This document shows, in pieces, positions 17,345 through 23,158 of a DNA stretch of 23,158 bases; positions within the stretch are counted from its first letter, which is position 1, and the number at the start of each line of letters is the position of its first letter. The position numbers and the translations under genes are program-made. The notes under the pieces were generated by a model. The model searched no databases. It was not told the DNA's origin and saw only the letters and a program-made list of their open reading frames with translations. The stretch comes from Chondrus crispus. Lineage: Eukaryota > Rhodophyta > Florideophyceae > Gigartinales > Gigartinaceae. The stretch covers positions 1 to 23,158 of the forward strand of contig NW_005178577.1 of NCBI RefSeq assembly GCF_000350225.1, written 5' to 3'.

Positions 17345-17595
17345 TGTAACGGTACGACTACACATCGGGCAGTAACGGTCCTGCACTTGGGCGCCAGCGA
17401 GGTACGCCGGTATCATACATTTGACGGTATGATTCGAGTACAGTACGTACACGGACGCGAACTGTGCTGCCCAACTTACCGGGCGTTAAGGTAATTACCT
17501 TTCGAATTGGGAATTAACCAATGCGGTCCTAGTCATACACCATCGGGTGATCGAGTACAGTATGTACACTAGTGGACACTTGGCGATATACCACA
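17345..17595 (-). repeat. Putative 3' LTR of the minus-strand gypsy element, left boundary uncertain
   Basis: On the minus strand a purine tract (17599-17612, AGGCGAGGAGGGGG without gaps) is followed after CCA by TGTGGTATATCGCC at 17595, a plausible LTR start. A plausible end is GTTACA at 17345-17350, giving 251 bp, but an end at CTACA near 17316 or further left is equally possible. The partner LTR lies outside the window, so this cannot be checked here. Confidence 0.35.
17434..17569. repeat. Interspersed 19-bp direct repeats, one mismatch
   Basis: TCGAGTACAGTACGTACAC (17434-17452) recurs at 17551-17569 with one mismatch (T for C). A related partly palindromic TTGTACTCGATGTACAA lies at 17158-17174. 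They sit in the non-coding zone between the two gypsy elements. Confidence 0.6.
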
Positions 17596-17598
17596 TGG

Positions 17599-17612
17599 CC
17601 CCCTCCTCGCCT
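17599..17612 (-). other. Candidate polypurine tract of the minus-strand gypsy element
   Basis: On the minus strand it is an uninterrupted purine-rich run with one C (AGGCGAGGAGGGGG), about 300 bp downstream of the pol stop and directly before the putative LTR start. Confidence 0.5.
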
Positions 17613-17916
17613 TGAGCGCCCAGCTCAAATTTTGCAAAAAATATTTTCCGAAAAATTACGCACGGCGCGTGCGCTAAGGACTCATGTGTCCCACTTCAAA
17701 ATTTGCGCAAAAATTAAGCAGGACAAATCAGCTGCGGACACGTGCGTCCTCGTTTGGCCACGGATTTTGCCAAGCGTGCATCTCGCCGTCGGAGTTCGAA
17801 TATGTTGACAGCGCAGCATCTGGTGCGACCGCGCGCAGCGAAGGGGTAGACGATCGGTCCGTCTCGTTTCAGTTTGTCGTTCCATGACTCGTTCTCCATT
17901 TCTCAGTGCGATTCGA
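17613..17916. other. 3' untranslated region of the minus-strand gypsy element
   Basis: About 300 bp between the pol stop and the candidate polypurine tract. It includes AT-rich blocks around 17625-17720. No coding frame is convincing. Confidence 0.45.
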
Positions 17917-20900
17917 TCACACTCCGTTGTTCTTCTGCATAAGGTAAGCCGCGCGAGCTTCCTTTCGTTTTCTGTCCGCAGAGACACGTTCAGTTACACC
18001 GTTCCGATCGATTGTTAGAGTCCGTTTGTCCTGTCGCAGGACCTCGTACGGCCCTTTGGTAGGGGACTGCAGCTTGCCGGGTTTTGTCGCCCCGTCCGTA
18101 GAGTCTAGGAAGATAAAATCTCCAGCTCTTATCCTTGACTTGACGCGGCGTACTCGCTTGTCAAAGTCTCGTTTATAACGCGCTTGCGTCTGTTGCAGGC
18201 TTTTGTATGCCTTTTGGATAGACACGTCCAAACGTTTTCTGAAATCGTCGCGAGCGGTCGCTTCCGGAGTAGAACGTCGTCGCACCGAGTGATGCAAAGA
18301 GAACTCTGGCGGAGGTCGCGTTAACACTAAATCGAAAGGGGTTGTCCTTGTAGATCTGTGCAGGTGACAGTTGTAAGCGTACGTTAACGCTCCGGCGTAA
18401 ACATCCCAGTCGTTCTGGTGCTCGTTCACGTAATTTCGTAGCATAGCCACGATAGTACGGTTGTACCGCTCGGTCTGTCCGTTCGTTTGTGGATGGTAAG
18501 CTGAGGTAAAGAGGTTTGTTACCCCAAGAACTTCACAAACGGACCGGAAGAATCGGGCAGAGAATTGCGGACCGTTGTCCGACAGTAGTGTTTTTGGCAC
18601 TCCGTATTTGAATACCCAGGCCTCGCAAAAGGCAACAGCCACGACATAGGCGGTGACGCTTCGTAACGCAACGACCTGCGTAAGTGTCGTGAAACGATCC
18701 GTAATCACAAGAAGGTATTTGCGTCCCTTCTTGGATTTCGCTAGAGGTCCAAGTATATCAATACTGATGGACTCTAGCGGTGCCGTTGCCGGAAACAGCT
18801 TAAGGCGGTTGAGCCTCTTACGTAACCGAACGCGGTTCTTCGCGCAATGTCGACAGTTCCGTACTGTCGCCGCGACGTCTACAGCCATGTGTGGCCAGTA
18901 GTACGTTCGTCTTATGATGTAGTACATCCTGTTCTGTCCTGGATGTCTTGCGACAACGGGGTCGTGCGTTAGCGATAAGATCCGAGCTCTTAACGTTTTA
19001 GGTACAACGATTTGCACGATATCACGTTCGTACGGGTGCTTGCGCTTGAGCAGCCCGTCCGTATCCTCGAAAAAGTGCGAGTCGCGTTTTCTGTCCTGTC
19101 GAGACAGAACCGTCTGACAAAAGTCATCAGCTCGTTGTTCTTCAGCCAGCTCGTCGAAGGAGAGAGGAGCGGGCAGTGCATCGTTTGGGCGGTTGTTCGA
19201 CAGCGCCTCCTGGTCGTCAGGAAGGCCGAAGTCGTCGAGTTCTACGTCGTCCATCTCGTCGGACTCGTCGTCCTCGTGCGGCCAAACGACTGGTTCCGTA
19301 GCGTCACGGGGAGCTCCGTTCGTAGAGAGTGCTCCAGTTCGCGTCGTAACGAAAACCGTTTCCGTTTCGCGATCACACTTCGGAGTGCATCGATGCTCCG
19401 TTAATTCATTCGAAACATCCTGAACCGTCGTCAAAAGGGAGACGTCACTGTCGAAGGTCGGTACTTCGTCGTCAATCTCGGGTTGGTTTCCCCTATTTGG
19501 GGCAACCAATCGTGAGAGCGCGTCCGGAACTTGGTGCACTCGTCCCGGGCGATATTCGATCGTGAAGTCGAATTCAGCTAGGCGAAGTCTCCATCTTGTT
19601 AGTCTCCCAGAGGACTCCGTTAACGTCATGAACCATCGTAGGGCGTCATGATCGGTTCGAACCGTAAAGTGCGTACCTTCGATATACGGCCGCAACGATG
19701 TGATTGCCCACACAACAGCGTAACATTCGCGCTCGGTAGCGGAATAGTTTCGTTCGCTTTCGTTAAGGGCATAAGACCAGTAGCCGACTGGATGCCAACT
19801 ACCAGGATCGTCCTGTTGTTGTAGAAGCGTACAGTCGAGCTGGTAAGCGGAGGCATCAGTATCGATGACGTATGGCTTACCCAACCGCGGCAAAGCCAAC
19901 ACGGGGGGCGAGACCATTCTATTTTTCAGCTCTTCGATTGCCTTCACTTGGGCATCTGTTGGGCTATCTCAATCCACGTCTGCGTTTTTACCCGTCATTT
20001 CCGTCAAAGGTTTTGCAACTTTCGAAAATCCCTGAACGAAACGTCGATACACGTTGCAGGCTCCCAAGAAGGAACGGACCTGAGTGAGGGTTCGAGGGAA
20101 CTCGGCAGATGCGAATGCAGACGCCGCATCCTCGGCGACTTGTAGCTTGCCGGGAGTTATAACGTGCCCAAGGTATCGTACCTTACGTTGGAAGAAGACG
20201 CACTTCTTTAGCATCAGCGAGATTCCCGCTGATCGTAGCAGCGAAAGGACGGTATCGAGGTGCCGTACGTGCTGTTCCATGGTACGAGAGAACACGATTA
20301 CATCGTCAAGGTAAACGAGGCAAATTCGCCAACGTACGCCAGACAGTATGATGTCTAGCGCTCTCTGAAACGTCGCCGGGGCGTTCCGTAGGCCGAAAGG
20401 CATCCGTAAATATCGGAACGTACCGAGATAGCTCGTAAACGTAGTCTTGTCACGATCTTCTGGCGCAACCGGGATTTGCCAATATCCCGAGTTGCAGTCC
20501 AATGTGGAAAAGATCTTAGCGTCTCCAAGGGAGTCGATACAATCGTCCATGCGCGGTAGGGGATAAGCGTCCCCTAACGTTTTCGTGTTCAGGCGTCTGT
20601 AGGCGACGCAGAAACGAAGTGACCCGTCCTTCTTTGGGACGAGCACTACGGGAGAAGCTCACTCAGAGGTTGCGGGTTCGATAACCCCAGCATTGAGCAT
20701 CTTCTCAATTTCTTCTGCGACCTTCGTACGCATCGCAGATCCTTGGCAGTACGGCATTGAACGTAGGCGTTTCGTACCCTTCTCGAGCTCAATGCGATGT
20801 TCTGTCGCCGAGATGGTACCAAGATTGCCATCCCACATCGACGAGTGCTTCCGTAGCACAGCCATAATTTCGGCTCGTAAGGGTTCGTCCGTAATGTGGC

Positions 20901-22218
20901 TGAGACTAACCTGAGATTCCCAGTCTTCTGGAACCTTCTCCTTCGTAGAACAGCTATGTTCTTCCGCAGGGTCCGATGCCCCTTCGTAGTTCGTCCTCTC
21001 ATTCGTTGAGATTGTCTCTGGGATTGCCGAGATATTGAGAACTCGGCCCATTTCCTCAGCGACTGGTCGATCTGGCGTAAGGACAGCGACAGGGTTGCGC
21101 TTCGCATACTCAATGATGGTATTCTTAGGAAGCCTCCGTGGCTTTCGGGAGAAGTTCGCAACGATGACTTCAAACGGACGGTTGGGAAGTACATCCGCCA
21201 CCCCGTTCGTTAGTCGTACACCATGACGGTGTTGCAAGGAAGGCTTAGGGTCAAGAAATACAAGTCCTAAACCCTTCGTAGTGACCCGCACTCCGATTTG
21301 TGACATAGCCGGGATTGAAATCCATTTGGCCAGACGGATGGGTTGGGCGTCAGTTTCACGACCGTTGTCGTTCCGTGTACGTCGCGTTGGCTTGGTACTC
21401 GTGTCACCGTTAGTAGAAGCGACGCCTTTTGCGTCTATAATGGCGACGCCGCGTCCACGACGGAATTCAAGGCATTGCTTGTCGATGTCAATTCGTTTGA
21501 CGTGCGCGTCAATGAAAGACGTCCCTAGGAGGACTTCTACAGCGAGAGAATCGGCTACCACGAAGGGTAGTCGATACGTGACGTTACCGAGTCGTACAGC
21601 GAGACGGACGACTGCGGTAAGCTTCAGCGGGGTTGAATCTGCTCCTGCCAATCTTGGCAACGAGGCGTTCGGTATTTGATACGTTCGCCAGTTCGGAGGG
21701 AGACAGTCCCTACGCACGAGATTGTATCCTGAACAGGTATCAATCGCAATTCGATACGGCTTTAAGGCGTGGGTGGCGGTACCAATCGAACCGTAGACGG
21801 TATACAGCTTCGAGGAAAGCAAGCACACCACCCCGTCTACGACTCGGGGATCCCCCTTCGCGAGGTAATCACCTGGACGAGGACGTTTTCGTCTGGTTTT
21901 TCTTTTCTCTTGGCGCCTTGCCGCTCTTGATCTCCGTCGAGGTTGTTTGTTTATGACAGAATCCGTTTGCGCCCCGGCGCAATCTTTGGAAGGACCTGGT
22001 TCGCCAGGTCGTAGAGTTCCATCGGTCCCGAGGTACCCCTCGTCGGGTTGCACGGCGGCTAGCGGCGCAGAGTTATCAGGGTTGATATCGCGGGAACTCT
22101 GAACGGCTTTGCCTCCCTGCTCGTCGGGCTTTTTGCGCTGCCCGTCGTCTTGGAGCACGTTTGGAGATAAGGAAACAGGTGAATCTTGCAACGTTGCAAA
22201 CGAGACCACCTTTACTCT
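17917..22218 (-). CDS. Ty3/gypsy pol polyprotein (protease, RT, RNase H, integrase) with two in-frame TGAs
   Basis: Entered by -1 frameshift at 22218-22224 and read in one frame to TGA at 17917-17919. In order: a basic, charged linker; an aspartic protease with IDTCSGYNLV (Cys where DTG has Gly) and VEVLLGTSFID; RT with VVLVPKKDGSLRFC, MPFGLRNAPATFQ and YLDD (near 20310); RNase H (VIDTDASAYQLDC, ERECYAVVWA, RTDHDALRW); an integrase with an HHCC finger (HDPVVARHPG ... CRHCAK), D (SIDILGPL), D (LLSDNGPQF) and E (HPQTNGQTERY); and a GPY/F-type module (KGPYEVL) with no chromodomain. Two TGAs, at 20659-20661 and 19969-19971, fall where family members have a conserved Trp. There is no other frame break in about 4.3 kb. 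It is a different lineage from the chromovirus on the left. Confidence 0.9.
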
Positions 22219-23158
22219 TTTCCCGAAGAACTACTGTCATCGGAGGTATCTGGGCGACTTGAGGTATTCCTATTCGGGGGATTCTCTTGTTCCGCTCGTG
22301 CGGTGTCGAACCGTTCTCCGTCCAAACGCGCCACGTCGGCTGGCACGAGCATTACCGGTTCTTCATTCGCGCGTGTCGCGAAGTCAGAGGTGACGAGATC
22401 GCGCAGGTACATCATTGCTCCTTGCACGTCGTTCTGCGTAGGACGACGCACTTCGCGATTTGTTTGCCCACCACGACGGGGGTAATTCGTATCGGACGAA
22501 CGATAGCCTTGATCGGGTCTTCGGAGGACTGTTTTGCTTGGTTCACGGAAACCAACTTGTCGCTGACGGCCTTTGTTACCCGCTTGACGGAAGCGGTCGT
22601 CTGGGAGCTGCCTGAGCAGGTTCGGCATATGAGGCCTCGTCTCCAGCTGATACTCGTAGTTTCGGTATGCGGAGTAGAGTTGCTGCTCTTTCGTCAGAAA
22701 GGGGCACGTGTAGAGGGTGTGCCCCACGATGCGGCAGAGCCAGCAACGATGGTACGGGGAATTGGGCGGCACGATCGATTGTGCCAGCCTCACCTGTTCC
22801 TCCGTTAGAGCGGGAACGTGAGAAGGAATAAAACGCTCGATGTGCTTCGTAATACCCACTTCCGTTGTGCTTGTCGGATCTTCCGCCGATCTGGCGGTGT
22901 TAAACGTATCGGAACTTGTCGATTCGGCGACAGCTCGTCCGGGCATGATTAATACGGGATCAAACTGTGCGCCTGGTGGCGCATCGAGTAAGCCAGCATT
23001 CCCAGCCACGAAATTGCTTGGGGCTTCGTGTCCTGTGAGATACAACGTCGAGCCAGAAGATGAAGGCGCCCTCGGTGGGCGTACTCGAGGCGTCCGTTGC
23101 GCGGTCGCTCCAATGTCGGGTAAAGCTTTTCCCGAACGGGCTCGGTAGGTATTACCCT
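22212..23158 (-). CDS. Ty3/gypsy gag, 5'-partial at the window edge
   Basis: The frame is open from the right edge to a TAA at 22212-22214, so the true start lies outside. A CX2CX4HX4C zinc knuckle (CWLCRIVGHTLYTC, about 22720-22761 on the minus strand) is preceded by an acidic and helical region (EEQVRLAQSIVPP) and followed by NYEYQLETRPHMPNLLRQLP and an Arg/Gln-rich tail (GNKGRQRQVGF, RRGGQTNREVRR). The protein ends in a Ser/Asp/Gly run just past the slippery heptamer. Gag packages the element RNA into particles. The major capsid domain is presumably beyond the window. Confidence 0.82.
   Translation of the reverse strand, partial: GNTYRARSGKALPDIGATAQRTPRVRPPRAPSSSGSTLYLTGHEAPSNFVAGNAGLLDAPPGAQFDPVLIMPGRAVAESTSSDTFNTARSAEDPTSTTEVGITKHIERFIPSHVPALTEEQVRLAQSIVPPNSPYHRCWLCRIVGHTLYTCPFLTKEQQLYSAYRNYEYQLETRPHMPNLLRQLPDDRFRQAGNKGRQRQVGFREPSKTVLRRPDQGYRSSDTNYPRRGGQTNREVRRPTQNDVQGAMMYLRDLVTSDFATRANEEPVMLVPADVARLDGERFDTARAEQENPPNRNTSSRPDTSDDSSSSGKE
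22218..22224 (-). promoter_or_regulatory. Programmed -1 frameshift slippery heptamer GGGAAAA between gag and pol
   Basis: On the minus strand the gag frame reads ...TCG GGA AAA GAG TAA. G_GGA_AAA fits X_XXY_YYZ exactly in register, 3 nt before the gag stop codon, and a -1 slip enters the pol frame, which is open at that point. A 14-bp palindrome, TTGCAACGTTGCAA (22186-22199), lies 18 nt downstream; that is farther than a usual stimulatory structure. Confidence 0.72.

Noticed and set aside
17917..22218. Genome-wide reading of TGA as Trp
   Set aside because: TGA also appears as the natural end of this pol and of rsmG, and neighbouring elements contain TAA and TAG lesions as well, so ordinary mutation explains the data better.
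1..23158. CRISPR arrays, tRNA or rRNA genes, bacterial operons
   Set aside because: No regularly spaced repeats, no cloverleaf or rRNA sequence recognised, and the gene content is eukaryotic retrotransposons.

Overview
The window looks like nuclear DNA of a retrotransposon-rich eukaryote. It carries parts of at least four LTR retrotransposons (two Ty1/copia, two Ty3/gypsy), one isolated LTR-like unit, and only two recognisable cellular genes: an RsmG/GidB-type rRNA methyltransferase with a plastid-transit-like N-terminus, and a GT92-family glycosyltransferase. Neither gene shows a clear intron. Few introns, a plastid-type rRNA methyltransferase, GT92, a chromovirus and a copia element with half-tRNA priming together suggest a red macroalga with a compact, transposon-loaded genome, such as a Chondrus-like florideophyte. 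This is an inference from gene content, not an identification.

Layout. 1-2818 (+): 3' part of a copia polyprotein (GAG-pre-integrase, integrase, RT, RNase H), open at the left edge, on a strongly C-over-G strand. 2869-3024: decayed Sel1-repeat fragment. 3025-3210: LTR-like unit with perfect 7-bp terminal inverted repeats and a TATA box. 3424-about 6120 (+): three consecutive open stretches in three frames, with Cys-rich clusters, that I cannot assign to any family; this is the most likely place for something undescribed. 6375-7285 (+): the rsmG-like gene with one apparent single-base frameshift. 7521-12467 (-): a complete but dead copia element with 307-bp LTRs, a CCTCC target-site duplication, a polypurine tract and a copia-type primer-binding site overlapping the gag ATG. 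12641-14125 (-): GT92 gene lacking its 5' end. 14126-14183: perfect 26-bp inverted repeat at the junction with the next element. 14158-16939 (+): 5'-truncated chromovirus with three in-frame stops and a distant chromodomain. About 17345-23158 (-): gypsy element of another lineage (gag, protease, RT, RNase H, integrase), running off the right edge, with a gag-pol -1 frameshift signal.

The elements do not work together as a system. They are separate insertions that break up a small gene island: the copia element sits between rsmG and the GT92 gene, and the GT92 gene loses its start at the chromovirus junction. The two gypsy elements converge tail to tail near 17.0-17.6 kb. All translations, repeat comparisons and counts were done by eye; no database search was run.
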